A stretch of DNA of 64,000 nt from Cristatella mucedo (GCA_009760855.2 WPIO01000156.1:627501-691500); one strand, 5' to 3'. Shown: positions 23,099 through 35,271, counted from the first letter of the stretch. Made by a program: numbers and translations. The notes: generated by a model not told the origin, from the letters alone.

Positions 23099-23587
23099 GT
23101 AGTTTGTTCGCACAGCAGAGAGCCAGCCTATGCCCAAATCCGACAGTTTATTCCCAAAGCATGGAGCCCAAGAGCGTACGGCTCCCCTCAGCCCCTGCCC
23201 TCACACGACTCCCATCCCCTGGTCGACTCCCATGACTCCTCGACCACAACTGTGCACCGGCCGACCCTGATGGTGAATCCACCATCTGGCCACCAGCTGG
23301 TCCATGCCACAACAAAGGCGGACCACAGCAGTGCATTGGCCGACCCTGATGGTGAATCCGCCATCTAGCCACCGGCTGGTTACCGGCCTGTGTCCACTCC
23401 ACATCACAGGCGGACCACAGCTGTGCACGGCCCCCTCTTGGTGGTGCTTCTAACAGCTCACCGGTGGCTTATCAGAGGAGCCTGCATACATACATACATA
23501 CATACGAACTACACGCTCCCTTTACCTTACGGTCACAAGTCAGGAGCCAGCATACAATACATACATACATACGTACATACGAACTAC
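23099..23587. mobile_element. 489-bp insertion with short terminal inverted repeats and 7-bp target duplication
   Basis: Interrupts L-A copy 6 between ACCACGT at 23092-23098 and ACCACGT at 23588-23594. Other L-A copies have this heptamer once, so it is a target-site duplication. The insert begins GTAGTTTGTTCG and ends CGAACTAC; the outer six bases are perfect inverted repeats, with partial matching inward. Inside are 2.3 copies of a roughly 75-90 bp repeat containing GGCCGACCCTGATGGTGAAT, and two (CATA)n tracts each followed by CGAACTACAC. There is no transposase frame. It looks like a non-autonomous DNA element, but no superfamily can be named. Confidence 0.7.
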
Positions 23588-24085
23588 ACCACGTCCGAGT
23601 TGGTCCATGCGTTCGTTACATCCCGTCTCGACTTCTGCAACTCACCTCTTACTGGCCTACCAGCATGTGCAATCAGGCGATTGCAGCTGGTGCAAAACTC
23701 GGCAGCTAAACTTGTCTATCGTGAGCGTCTCAGTTGCCACATTACTCCACTTCTCGCCGACCTGCACTGGCTACCAGTCAGGCAACGGATTGACTTCAAG
23801 GCTTTGTCGCTCTCTTTTACATCCCTTCATTCTATGGCTCCAGCCTATCTCTCAGATATACTCCCCCATCAGGCCAAGCGTCATACCACCTGCTTTTCGG
23901 AATCCAACAGTCTAGAAATATCTCGTACAAACCTAAAATTCTTTGGAGACTGTGCGTTTAGTTCGTATGCTCCCAAAGCCTGGAACTCCCTCCCGACCTG
24001 CGTCAGAACATCCCCTGACCTGACTACATTTAAAAGGAACTTAAAAACACACCTATTTAGGACAGCATTTAGTGGGTCCCTGTGA
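23588..24085 (+). pseudogene. L-A ORF C-terminus of copy 6
   Basis: Open frame resuming after the 489-bp insertion and running to the natural stop: SELVHAFVTSRLDFCNSPLT, RRLQLVQNSAAKLVYRERLS, LLADLHWLPVRQRIDFKALS, APAYLSDILPHQAK, AFSSYAPKAWNSLPTCVRTS and the end TAFSGSL. It matches 1901-2450 (minus) at nearly every block. These sequences define the C-terminus of L-A. Confidence 0.88.
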
Positions 24086-24325
24086 TTCATCATTGATGTG
24101 CTTATGCGTGCTGATACTGTGCATGCTGCCAATAACCACATTTGCATGCTGACCCTGTGCATGTCACCTCTAACCATAATTTTCATTTTTCTTGTTTTTC
24201 AAGCATGATTTTACTTACCATTCAATTGCATTTCACTTTCCAGCATATTTAAAGCGCCTATAAAAAGATTAAGTTCTCTGAGGGCGCTTTATCAAGTGCA
24301 TTATAATTATTATTATTATTATTTT

Positions 24326-25276
24326 AGAACGCAACCTGAACCTGCATCCTGCACCTTTGCTAGCATCCCGAGGGCCTCCAGAAAAAGTCTGAATTAGCAT
24401 CTCAAATGGCATATTACACAGTCATAGAAAGCAATACATTCTGAAACCGTACAGGAAATCAGCTTTATCTGACGACAGGAATTTGTTAATAAAAAGAGTC
24501 AGTCGCATTATGCAGTATGGTAGATATTTTGAAAGAGGGCAAGCTGATTTTGTGTTTTCCACGCACGTATTACATTTTAAAGTATCCGTTTGTACGACAT
24601 AATAGTAGCCAGCTCTTTGTCTAAACTTTAATAAAAACACAAAGGGTAAAATTTAATTTTTATTCGACAGTAACTAAGTGAGTTCAGTACCGATTTGGTG
24701 ATTACTAATAATTTCGCAATACAACGACATCTTTCGTAGCAACTCAGAGGTAGCAGTGAAACTGTTCACGACTTACTCCAAAACTGTCAATAGTTTGAAA
24801 TGACAAGATAAAATACATCTTTTCGAAAACTATATTAGGTAATCGAAATCGTCAAACCAGTCTTCATTAACTTTCAGTGGGTTATGCATTTTATTCTGTC
24901 ACATCTTCCACGAGCCTCGTAATGATGTGACGTATATCCCGAAGGACTACCCGTGTGACTTTCGCATCTCGACGCGGCATAAATGCTCTTCAACATTTTG
25001 TTTTATCTAGAAATGATTAAATAAGTGTTCCACTGGTTGACTTAGAAAATTAGATCAGAGCAGCTCGGCCACTTTCAGTTCATGATGTTTGTCGTGGGAA
25101 TATTTCTTGGTAGGTTGGTTCTACCTTGAGCTGAAGGAAGGCAGAGGAAAATTCAACGTTTGAGGGCTTTGCTGCGTTGATGCAGCTCAAGCACCTCAAG
25201 GGATATGCCTGGTCAATCTGTGCTCTCGCACCCTGATGTTGCAGCTAAGATATCTTAGCATCAACTTAAATATGAT
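24326..25276. other. no gene recognised
   Basis: About 950 bp of apparently single-copy sequence. A 72-codon minus frame (24422-24640) shows no motif or domain. No match to duplication copy 2 beyond 35000 could be followed, so the right boundary of the duplication is probably inside L-A copy 6 or just left of it. Confidence 0.5.
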
Positions 25277-26024
25277 CGTAATAATAATAATGCATTTCTA
25301 TAGAGCTCTGAGATCATTAAAATTCTTTCTAGTCACTTTGAATGTTTCGTGCAAAAAGCACGTCGATACTCAAGTGATAGCATGTGCATTGTATGCTTGC
25401 ATAGGCAAACAGGGCACTATTTTTAGGGGCTTGGTGGCTATGTCCGAAGGTCGCACATCCAGCTACTTTAAAAAAATTAAGTTAGAGCTTGTCGCTATCT
25501 CATCTTGCAGTGAGTTATCAGGTTTTAGGAGCCTGCGAGCTAAACGCACAGTCTTGCGAGGATTTCATTTTTATTTTAGGCACAGCTATGCGACTTGAGT
25601 CAGAAAAGCTCATGGTACGGTGCTTAGCAATATTTCAAATTATTTCTGATTGGTGAGTTGGAGCTTGATAATGGAAAGACCAAAACGTGTTACCGAATTT
25701 TTAAATCAATCTGCTAGTTAGTAGAGAGCCAGTGCAAGCCGGTAAGGACTTGCATGAGGTAGCAAGTACAAGTGGTGAGCCGTGATGGCACACCAGGTAA
25801 GGCGGTTGCTTCCACGACCTCGGTCCCGAGATTGTGGGTTCGATTCCTGCGGCGGGCGATTCTTTATCGCCACTGCAAGCGGTGGTGATAGCCGTAAAGG
25901 CTCTTCTGTCGCTATAAAAAAGAGGCTGTTTAATCAGCTAGGATTTATTTATTTATTTAAGTACCTGTCTGCTTATTTTTCAACTCTGCACACATCTTAT
26001 TGCACAGGCAAGAGTACGTAATCA
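25277..26024 (-). mobile_element. divergent L-A-related LINE 3' end, split by S-2
   Basis: Minus-strand fragment with AATAATAATAATGC tail, worn tail hairpin and C-terminal region in decayed form, for example GGAGCCTGCGAGCTAAACG near 25530, matching L-A GGGAGCATACGAGCTAAATG. It continues past the S-2 insertion with the ACTCTGCACACATCTTATTG patch at 25982. It is more diverged than other L-A copies and so represents an older subfamily. Confidence 0.65.
25770..25958 (+). mobile_element. S-2 SINE, copy 3, complete with target duplication
   Basis: Plus-strand SINE: tRNA-like head with A-box-like TGGCACACCAGGTAAGGCGG and B-box-like GGGTTCGATTCC, a body with GGTGGTGATAGCCGTAAAGG, and an (ATTT)n tail. 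AAGTAC flanks it at 25764-25769 and 25959-25964. This is the cleanest S-2 copy in the window. Such elements carry an internal Pol III promoter and depend on a LINE partner for movement. Confidence 0.85.
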
Positions 26025-27640
26025 TAATAATAATACATTCGATAAAGCTCTATTAAAGGAACTGAATCTCTTTTTATGGGCTTTAAATTTGCTGCAAAGA
26101 GAAATACCCTTGAATGGTGAGTAATATCATGCTTGATAAACCACATGAATAAAATGGTTAGGATTGATATACACATCGTAAACATGCAAGTGGGGTTAGT
26201 GGCAGCATGCACAGTGTCAGAACATATACGCAAATGAAGAAAAAATATATCTCCGTCTGCAACTTCACAAAGTGATAAAAACTATGTGGGTGTTACGCAG
26301 GAAATTTGTGTATAGCGTACCCACAGCCTAAGCGGCTTTCGATACGCAATCAGTAGCTAACAGACTTCATCTCGCGTAACAAAGAGAAAGTGGGAAGTAT
26401 AGCAGTGTAGGAGAGCAGTTGAGGTAGTAAGAAGCATTGAAGTTGCAGCTTAGGACTGCTGAAAAGGATAAGCCATAGTCGGCAGCAGAAGAGTAATTGT
26501 CGTTGTGTAAGAATTGTGGAAGCGAGTTCCACGGTCTAGGACCTGCTGAGCTAAAGCTTCTGTCATAGGGACCACTAAATGCTGTCCTAAATAGATGTGA
26601 TTTAAAGTTCTTTTTTGCTGGCACAGCCGATTTGCAGAGTTATCCTTTCCAATTTCTAAATCACGCTGGGTTTACCCATAACTAATAAGCTAGTTTTCAT
26701 CATCGTTTTGTTTAAGAAATTTTCTGCCATCCATGTGCGGATGTCATCAATACATACAGCAAGGGAGTTGAGATAATTCGAGGTGCTCGAAGGCTGAGAG
26801 GGATCAGTGTAAAGATACAACTAAGTTTCATCGCATAGACTTGAAAACCTAGATGGTGCTTGGCAATCACATCTGCAAGAGGAAGAGGATAAACCGTGAA
26901 GAGAACCAGACCTAGCACGAAGCCCTGAGCTACCTCATATATCAAAGGTACCTCGGATGATCACTGTCCATTCACATCAATACGCTGCAGTCTCCAGCTA
27001 AAATAGGACCTGAACCATTGCAGAGCAGTGCAGTGGTGCCCAATCGAGATGAAAAGCACTCAATAAGGACTTGGGGATCGATAGTATCAAAAGGTGTGGA
27101 AAGATTGAGCAAACAAAGCAGAGATACTCTACCAATGACTACATTCCTATGTAGGTTTGTGTACACCAGAAGCAGAGCTGAGTCTGTGGAGTGATTACCT
27201 CCAAAGCCCGAGTGGAACTTACTAGAAAGGTTTGAAGTTTCAATATAACAGTTCAGCTGGTCTGCCTCAACTCGTTCCAGTGTCTTTGATATGAATGTTA
27301 GAAGAGAGACAGTGTGGCAGTTGCTCAAGTTCTTTCAGTCTAGTGTCGCTTTCTCTAGTATTGGCCTGACTACAGCTCTTCTGATGGCGCTTGCATATGC
27401 CCTGAGGCTAATGACATATTAATGATGTTACTTACGCACGGCAGCAGCAGGTAAATGCAAGATAGGAGCAGGAAAGTGGGAGTTCAGTACACAGAACTTG
27501 TCTTTTTTTGATTGGGATATGAGCTTCACGACGAGGTCACTACTGACTTGCTTGAATGTAGACATAGAGGTGCTGCAAGGGTTCGAGGGACAGCGTTCTA
27601 GGTGGGATGCTGCCATCGCGGGGATGGGCTCCCTGGCCTT
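26025..27640 (-). mobile_element. L-A LINE copy 7, internally deleted, carrying an L-B insertion
   Basis: Minus-strand copy with tail at 26025 and 3' UTR. An L-B fragment is inserted at about 26245-26566. At about 26625 it jumps from the C-terminal 3' sequence to the region upstream of GKP..., and from there runs through RT to the EN-RT linker, ending near 27640. RT pieces at 26712-26945 (EVAQGFVLGLVLFTVY, motif B) and 26972-27328 (KFHSGFGGNHSTDSALLLVY; motif A LLCLLNLSTPFDTIDPQVLI) are frameshifted, and the catalytic loop is lost (YAMKLS). Its left end abuts divergent LINE sequence. Confidence 0.8.
26245..26566 (-). mobile_element. L-B LINE 3' fragment nested in L-A copy 7
   Basis: About 320 bp of L-B 3' UTR and C-terminus (ATATCTCCGTCTGC start, NSLPQFLHNDN and NCSPTLLYFPLSLC in the protein). 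It ends near 26566, where L-A resumes with AGGGACCACTAAATGCTGTC. A strongly 5'-truncated insertion. L-B was therefore mobile after this L-A copy landed. Confidence 0.8.
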
Positions 27641-29447
27641 AAATATCTTGTCGAGGAGCTCTTCGAGACTGTTTTTGTTTTGAACTGCTCAGGTACTGTC
27701 AGGATACCGGCTGCAATTGCTATTGCACCTGTGAATCAGTGGTCGATTTTAAAGGCTAGTGGCTTTATCGCAATTACTTTAGCAGGCCAGCCAAATTATT
27801 AGTCAAGAGCCCTGTGTTTGTGGTCTAGTTCAGCAGGATTTGGAAGCCGCTACTCCATCCTTATATTGATAACACACCCAATGCAGAATGTGTTCAGGCC
27901 GTGGACATCTAAATTCCGTACCAGCAGACGAGTAGCATGTGACGGCTTTTTGACGTACTAGTCTTGTCGGTGCAGATGCCCTGAAAGCAGATGTTCGATA
28001 ACGACTGCCGAAATTTCTAATATATTAACAGTTTATGTCAAGGCCATCCCGAAGTCTGGTGAAAGTACTGCTGAGATTGCTACAATGCAGAAAATTAGGC
28101 TTGATAACGATCAGACTTTAGCTTTCTACTGCTTATCTAGTCACTGTCAGGATGGCTAAGGCAACCAACTTAGTACGAGTCAAGGCCATTCGTTTGGCTG
28201 CAGATATTGAAATTAGTAAGCCTGATAAATGACTTGTAGCTATCACTCATTACCTATCTGGTTATTGAGCTTCTAAATTTTTCTATCGGTGTATACTTGT
28301 AAGAGATTCTGAGCAATAGCAATTGTCTACCATACCCAGCATACTGTGTATTTGAGTTACAGGCGCCCAAGCTATGTCGCTAATATGATGCGAGTAAACC
28401 GATAAGTCGTTCTCACAATCTGGCGTGGCGCTTCTCAGAGAAGTGGTCCGCTTCCTGTGTTGGGGTTTCAGGCGACTTCTTGGTTGCAGACATTGTTGGA
28501 TATCTATTAAGATGCGGGTAAAGCTTAGCTGCTTGCCTATCTCCTCTAAAGTAGCACTTCAACATCAGCCAAATCAGGAGATGCTGGGAAGCCCAGGACA
28601 TTGGTGTAACTGTCGATGGCGAAGATTAAGACCAGAAAGTTATAAAGATGTGCCAACGAGTTTGGTGCTTAACTTCGGAAGTACTTGATGTTGGCACTTA
28701 ACGAGTAGGCGCCGCCGAACGTTGAGACCTGCGATAGGTTGCCGGATTAAGTTTCCTGCATTATTCCTCTCTGAGACAGCTTTAATTTAAGACGGAGTAG
28801 CTAAACATTTGAGCGCTAGCCCAGTTACAATGGGAGAGCGGAAAATATTTATTATTCATCGTTCCTGAATTATAATGGCTAGGGAACTTGTCATGTGATA
28901 ATCTGTGCTTTTTCTATACCAAAGCGAAAGTGTGACATATTCCGTCCGTGGTGCACCGCCTTGCTTTGAGCCGGATGAGAGAAGTGCCTGAGGTCACGTG
29001 CTGGTTGGCGGGTCAGCGATGCTCGTCATATCGCGTGAGACCTATTGTACGTCTAGGTTGGCTCAAAATTGGTAGCTAGCTGCACAGTGGAATAGATTTA
29101 TCTAAGCTAGTTATGAGGGCTAGTTATGTTAAGGTAGGAACGCTCTTCGCTGCCGCCACCACTTCCGGTTCCGCTTCTGAGTTTCTACCTGCCTTCATTT
29201 GTTTCGCTCTTAAAAGTCACTTGCCAATATTCAGGGCTTAACCAATACATGACGTGAGTCACACAAATAGTCGCAACAAGACGAGCGCTGGCGTGTGTGC
29301 TTGCTCTAGAGTGTGCTAGCTCTGCCTGGTGTAGATGTGGATCCATCTTGTTTTTACGTATCCAGATTGCCATCACGCCTGGCATAATCATTTGAAACCG
29401 GAATTTTGTAACAATGCGTGCTTATGTGCTCGTGGGTTTTTAATTCG
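27641..29447. other. duplicated non-coding sequence (copy 2, left part)
   Basis: From about 27860 this matches copy 1: 27890-28400 resembles 11600-12115 and 28840-29440 resembles 14640-15220. The interval 28400-28840 occupies the place where copy 1 has L-A copy 4, but it has its own sequence that I cannot identify. No conserved frame seen; 27641-27860 is unassigned. Confidence 0.55.
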
Positions 29448-29580
29448 TAATCATATAATTCATGCTATAGCGCCATAAGATAACTTAATATGTATTCAGG
29501 CACTTTACATTTCCCGCAGGTGTTGAGACCACGACCTAGGCTTCGGTCGCAAGCACCTTAACGACAAAGTAAAACCAGTG
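29448..29580 (-). mobile_element. S-1 SINE, copy 3
   Basis: Minus-strand relic with tail-like GCTATAGCGCCATAAGATAAC at the low end and a worn tRNA-like head (GACCACGACCTAGG ... AGCACCTTAACGAC). Positionally equivalent to 15225-15370 in duplication copy 1. Confidence 0.65.
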
Positions 29581-30164
29581 GTTAGACTTTTTATAACTAC
29601 ATTGGTTAATGACCTTTTGACAGTGAAAAACTTCACACTCGCATGACAAATGCTAGGCACCTAAGCAAAAAGTACACGTGAAAGAACGATCCCCTTAAAT
29701 ATAGCGGTTCGCTCCGATTCTGCTGAAATGTTTAGCTATGGTATAGGTTTTATAATGGTGCGTCTAGGCTCTGCACATATAATCCAGGTTATAGGCTACC
29801 GTTCTTATATCTATTTTAATCAAGATTTTGGGTATTATATTTTCAGCTCCCGGCTCTTGATACTTTGGATTTTAGCCACTAGACTAGGCACCACCTTATG
29901 ATTTGACCCTTTATAACGAAGTCTCGTGCGACAGCTGAAACATTGTAATTAAACAGTAGTACAAGGCAAACTCTAGGTACATCTGAGCTACGAGGGGAAC
30001 GCGAAATAACAATTTAGTCAGCATGTCCGAACACCCAGTGGTTCTACATGCAGTCTGCTCGCTGTTTCATAATTTACAACAATATTAGGTTGGCGTCACG
30101 TTCCGCCCTGTCCTAAAGTCACAATGCACTTCTGGCCTAGCCTGGTGACCCCCGGCTAGCCGTA
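29581..30164. other. duplicated non-coding sequence
   Basis: Matches 15371-15964 in copy 1 (for example AATCCAGGTTATAGGCT near 29782 and 15568). Frames are not kept between copies, so no gene is proposed. Confidence 0.6.
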
Positions 30165-31103
30165 TCGGATTGAGACGAACTTGCACGTTGTGGACACACC
30201 GTATGTGGTTCAGAAAATTAAAAAGCCAAAGCTCGATATTAGCTTCCCCAGCTCCAGTCTCCTGTTGAATCTGCAGCAAATATGTGTGTCATGTTCCAAA
30301 GTGACTTTACATTAAGCGATCACATCAGATTCACAGTCAAGCCTGCATACTTTTAGCGGCATAACATTGCTCATTTTCGGCATTTTAGAAAGACATACCA
30401 TATCTAAATTGGTCCGTGCATTTGTGACATCCTGTCTCGACTTCGGTAACTCACTGGTTGCTGGCCTACCGGCCTGTGCAATCAGTTGCTTACAGTTGCT
30501 GCAAAACTCTGCAGCTAGGCTCGTCTGCCGTGAGCGTCGCAGTTGCCACAAAAAACCCCATACTGCAGACCTGCACTGGCTCCCAGTCAAGCAAAGCATC
30601 GAATATCGGTAATCGAATCGGTATCGAATCGGTAATCTCACTCACTTTGGATCCCTTCCTTCTTTAGCTCCAGCCTAACTATCATGTCTACTCAACAACC
30701 ATGGTAAGCATCGTACCGCCAGCTTTTTGGAATCACACTGTTTAGCTATACCTCGTACAAACCTCAAATCCTTTGGAGACCGTGCATTTGGATCGTATTC
30801 TCCCAAAGCCCGGAACTCACACCCGACTTCTTTCAATACATCTTCTGACAACATTTAAAAAGAAATTAAAACCGCACCTAATACTTACAGTCTTGAGTGG
30901 ATATCTGAGATTCGTGATTTACGTTAGTATGCCTGCTGACACTGTGCATACTGCCACTAACCACACTTTCACGCTGACCCTGTGCATGTCTCAGTTCTCG
31001 GGTTCTAGGGTGTTTTCACTCGACGTCGAGTAAAAGATCCTAAGAGATTAAGTTCTCTGAGGGCGCTTTATCAAGTGCATTATTATTATTATTATTATAA
31101 GAT
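30165..31103 (+). mobile_element. L-A LINE copy 8, 5'-truncated (paralogue of copy 5)
   Basis: Plus-strand post-RT region, 3' UTR and intact-looking tail (AAGAGATTAAGTTCTCTGAG, then GCGCTTTATCAAGTGC and (ATT)n to 31100). A frame at 30367-30612 shows LVRAFVTSCLDFGNSLVAGL and LQLLQNSAARLVCRERRSCH. It shares insertion site and truncation with copy 5 (15965-17080), so both derive from one pre-duplication insertion. Confidence 0.8.
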
Positions 31104-31263
31104 TCGTGGCGGTATCCATGATTTCTAAAGCCGGCGTCATTCAAGTTAACTCAACCTGTGAATTTGCAGCTCTCAGGACACATTTCAATTATTCAATACT
31201 TCCTATTTCTTTACTAGTTATGATTACGTAAACTCGTTCTACTTTGTACTTACCAGTCACCAA

Positions 31264-31735
<472 letters not shown>

Positions 31736-31906
31736 ATTATTTCTTTCAAGTTCTTTTCTGTAGACTTACTTCTTTAGACCCATTTTTTGTGCTTCCAACT
31801 ATCAGTAAATCTCAGAGGCATCACTTGTTAGGTGTTGCTCTTTGTTATACAAACAACTAGACTGTCGGTCTTTTTTCATATCGCTCCCACCCCGATATCT
31901 CTCTTT

Positions 31907-32069
31907 CATTCTCTCTCTCTCTCTTTTTCTCTCTTTGTCTTTGCGGTTCGTTTTATCCGTTTCTCTTCTTTTTTCCCTCGCACCTATTTTTGCTCTTTGC
32001 ATACCTATATTCTCTTTCGAATGCCTCTTTGTTTATCTCTATCAGCACCAATATACTCACTTTTCTCTT

Positions 32070-32112
<43 letters not shown>

Positions 32113-32122
32113 CTCTATCTCT
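31907..32122. repeat. second CT-rich tract
   Basis: Imperfect (CT)n and CTTT runs (31907-31935 and 32065-32122), part of the same pyrimidine-rich expansion as 31264-31735, separated by mixed sequence. No counterpart in duplication copy 1. Confidence 0.9.
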
Positions 32123-32472
32123 ATCACGCTCTCTAACCCTGCCTCCCCGACTCACTGACTTTGAGGTATGGCGCTTTTCTGACTTCGCAAGCGCAAATAT
32201 TAACATTCCGGTTATCACTGCAGTAATGAGCTCAGGCAAAGTGCATCTGCAGGCATACGCCCTTATTGAGTCAGCATTCATAGCTGAGAGCCGATCTCAC
32301 CCGAGTTCCACTCAGCTAATCAGACCAATTAAGTAGTTTAGACTATCAGCTCATAAGTAAATTAATAATGGCTCTCTCAAAATCACCTTTACGGAGCCAG
32401 TGGAAAATTTATGAATATTCCTAGTTAGGGTGCCGATATGACTTCCCAGTTTCTGAAAACGTTTACTTTTTG

Positions 32473-32586
32473 GCGAAATGTGACAAAATGCCACCAGTAT
32501 ACGAGGATGCACAAGAGCAATTTTCGAGTGCAAGAGCAGAAGAGAATCTTCCGAATTATGATTCGGCAATCTCAACCCAGAAGTGA
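32473..32586 (+). other. second copy of the PPxYE / LPNYDSAI frame
   Basis: Counterpart of 17671-17781: 35 codons reading DKMPPVYEDAQEQFSSARAE and then ENLPNYDSAI before TGA, with no indels relative to the first copy inside the frame. The sequence before it has lost the TTTTTGTAG acceptor (TTTTTGGCG here). If this was ever an exon, this copy can no longer be spliced at the same place. Confidence 0.3.
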
Positions 32587-32689
32587 AATTACAAGTGATT
32601 TTTGACTAAACATATTTGGATGAGTTGAAATTCATCCAATGAAACACCTTTCTAATCCACAAGTGGCTGCCGTTTTGCTCCCAAAGGCC

Positions 32690-32980
32690 TTTTTACACAA
32701 TGTAAATGGAAATGAAAATATAAATGTAAATGGCGTGGAAAAATTGAACTGGACGGCGATAGTTCTTTCTTCCATAATGTGCATAATGTTCCCAGTTTGA
32801 TAAATTCCGATTCACTAAAATTTTTAAGGAAGCGTTGCCTGCCTGCGATTTTGGTAAACTATCGTCAGAAGACATTGCTCTGTATGAAGCAATCCCTGGA
32901 CAGCTAAGCTTCAATTGCACCGCCTGCATTGTCTGTCCGATAGAAAAATCTGTCGACGCTAAAATAAACGTTTGACTCAA
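32690..32980 (-). other. decayed counterpart of the 17784-18095 candidate exon
   Basis: Minus frame keeps SSDDSLPK, NLSNWEHYAHYGRKNY and FHAIY. It then runs into a small ATTT/AAAT simple-sequence expansion that replaces the donor-like GTAAGG of copy 1. Differences are mostly non-synonymous, as expected for neutral decay. Confidence 0.25.
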
Positions 32981-33236
32981 CTTTAAGGATAAGTATTCTG
33001 ATAATATATGAATCTAATGAACCGTATCAACACTGCTGAGACTGCTTCAAACGCATATGCACACAAGGACAGGGGCGCTACGAGGCAAACATTTAGTTCT
33101 TGTTACACTCTATTCTTGCCTCTCGATTCCATCAGTCTTAGTAAGTGAATCATTTACTGCAACATTTTAGTGAAACTGCTGTCATGTCAAGAAACTAGGT
33201 TATTTGAAATATTGGGTACTTCAGTCCATCAAATTA

Positions 33237-33846
33237 TAATGCTGGCCTGCTGGCCTACTGGCCAGTGCAATCTAGAGCTTACAGCTGGTGCAAAACTCCG
33301 CAGCTAGGCTTGTTTATCGTGAGCCTTGCAGTTGCCACATTACACCACTTCTCGCCGATCTGCACTGGCTACCAGTCAAGCAACGCTACGACTTCAACGT
33401 TTCTTGCTCACTTTTAGGTTCCTTCATTCTTTGGCTCCAGCCCACCTATCAGATCTACTCCCTCACCAGGCTAAGCATCATACCACCCACTTTTTAGAAA
33501 CTGTTTAATTATACCTCGTAAAACATCAAATCCTCTGGAGACAGAGCATTTATTTCACACGCTCTAAAAGCCTGGAACTCACTCCCGACTTTCGTCACGG
33601 CATCGCCTACCCTGTCCACATTTAAAGAGAAATCGTGTGCTTATGCGTGCGGACACTGTGCATGCTGCCACTTACCACACTTGCATGCCAACCCTGTGCA
33701 TATCACCCCTAATTATGTTATTCATGTTGTTTATCAAACATGCTACCACTCACCATTCAATCGTGTTTCCTTTATAGCAAATGTAAAGTGCCTTGACAGA
33801 TATTGAGTTGCCTCGGGCGCTTTATTAGCTGTATTATTATTATTAA
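33237..33846 (+). mobile_element. L-A LINE copy 9, 5'-truncated
   Basis: Plus-strand C-terminal fragment (frames 33288-33497 and 33326-33508: MQNSAARLVYREPCSCHITP, LLADLHWLPVKQR) plus 3' UTR, worn tail hairpin and (ATT)n ending at 33844. Duplication copy 1 has the uninterrupted site near 18410-18430, so the insertion is younger than the duplication. Confidence 0.8.
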
Positions 33847-35270
33847 ACAAATGTTACCTCCTTGGTAGTACGCGTTTTATAGAAGTGAATTTATGCAAGA
33901 TCATGACAAGCCATATTGAAGAATATTTAGCACAACAGCTTATGTTTAAGGCTTTTTTGTTCCAGAAACTAACTGATCGACATTTTGCCGTCAAGCAAGC
34001 CTGGAACGTCTTTGTTGACAGTCCATCCGTAGTAATTCAAGCCATGTTGCTATGTTAGTTCGTAATATCAAAATCATTCATTCAAACCCTGCATCGTAAT
34101 AAAATGCGTCTCCTCCCACCGTTTATCAGCCTAAGCCATTATCCGATTGATTTCGGCTGCCACTAGGGACCTTCTCACACGTTAGCCAACCCACCGTGTG
34201 CAGTACGGCATACCTAAACTTCACTGTACTTCTGGTGTATTTGCGATGCACTTTCAGTCGGCATATGAATGTTCGTCGCAGGCGATGCCCAGCTGCTCGA
34301 CTAGTCTTATTGCATCGCAAGCTCTGTACCCCCGTGCTCTGCCAGACGACAGAGAGGCTACGTGACAATTCGGTCAGAGTACGCACCGCCGAAACTGGAC
34401 GCCGACGCTGACAGGTTTATGTCGCGGGCCGGGTAGTAGCGGACAAGTGGCCAAGGCAAGTGCTTTGCGTTATTACCCACTTAGTTTGCGTCCTCCATAT
34501 CTATGCAAAACTAGGCCGAAAACATGAAGCTCGTAACGGTCTCAGCCGACGCACGAAGACTAGCTGTTACGCCTGAACTTTGTATCATGGCAAGTAACCT
34601 TTAGGTGCCTCGATAATGCACTCAGGTACCCCGACTATCGCAGGAATACTTCAGCAATGAACAGTACCAATAACTCAACTTAACAAGTGAGTATCCGTTG
34701 TGTAGAGAAGTCTGCTTAACCGCGCTGGGGGATTACAAGCGTTAATCAGCATTATTAAAGTGCAGCGATAGTTTCTATAGCCGGAAGCTCAAATCAGCTC
34801 AAATGCTTCCTCCAACTCAAGAAAAACAACTGACCGCCTATATCGTGTGGCCTCGGCCAATGTTCATCAAAAAAGCAATTCAGGAACTATGAGTGATTAA
34901 TATCAGTATTAGTCTGACTGAGTTAAATTGCCGGCGTTCTAACATTTCTTGAACTAGTACGACCAGTTTAAAAGTAATGAACTCCTAAAATTCCTGCACA
35001 AAAAAGCCTGCGATGCCTTGATATGGCCTTATTTCCAAATGCGGACAGTTACAGTACAGAAGGCATAAATTGGCTTGCAGATTAGCTACCTGAAGACATT
35101 AGACAGTCCAAGTTCCACTTCGCTGTTATTCTCCGTAACGTTCAGTCTATGATTAGCTTAGTAGCAAAGTCTCTCGCTTGATTTCCTTAAGTTGCGGTAT
35201 GGTACTCGTCAGGAACACTGACTTGTATTCTTTCTTTCTTCAGCACTATTTATCCCATCCTTCGTTTGTA
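33847..35270. other. duplicated non-coding sequence (copy 2, right part)
   Basis: Matches 18440-19300, 19500-19530 and 22170-22310 in patches. After about 35000 no match to copy 1 could be followed. No gene recognised. Confidence 0.55.
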
Positions 35271-35271
35271 T

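Larger units (their letters stand above)
22346..24325 (+). mobile_element. L-A LINE copy 6, 5'-truncated, well preserved
   Basis: Plus-strand copy from inside the RT domain to the full 3' end: stop codon after TAFSGSL at 24085, 3' UTR, tail hairpin (AAAGCGCCTATAAAAAG ... GAGGGCGCTTTATC) and (ATT)n at 24303-24325. A 489-bp insertion with a target duplication (23099-23587) splits it. It inserted into the duplicated block after the duplication. It is the best reference here for the 3' half of L-A. Confidence 0.9.

Noticed and set aside
25785-25860. A genuine tRNA gene
   Set aside because: The tRNA-like A and B boxes belong to the S-2 SINE; the cloverleaf is not convincing and a shared SINE body and tail follow in three copies.
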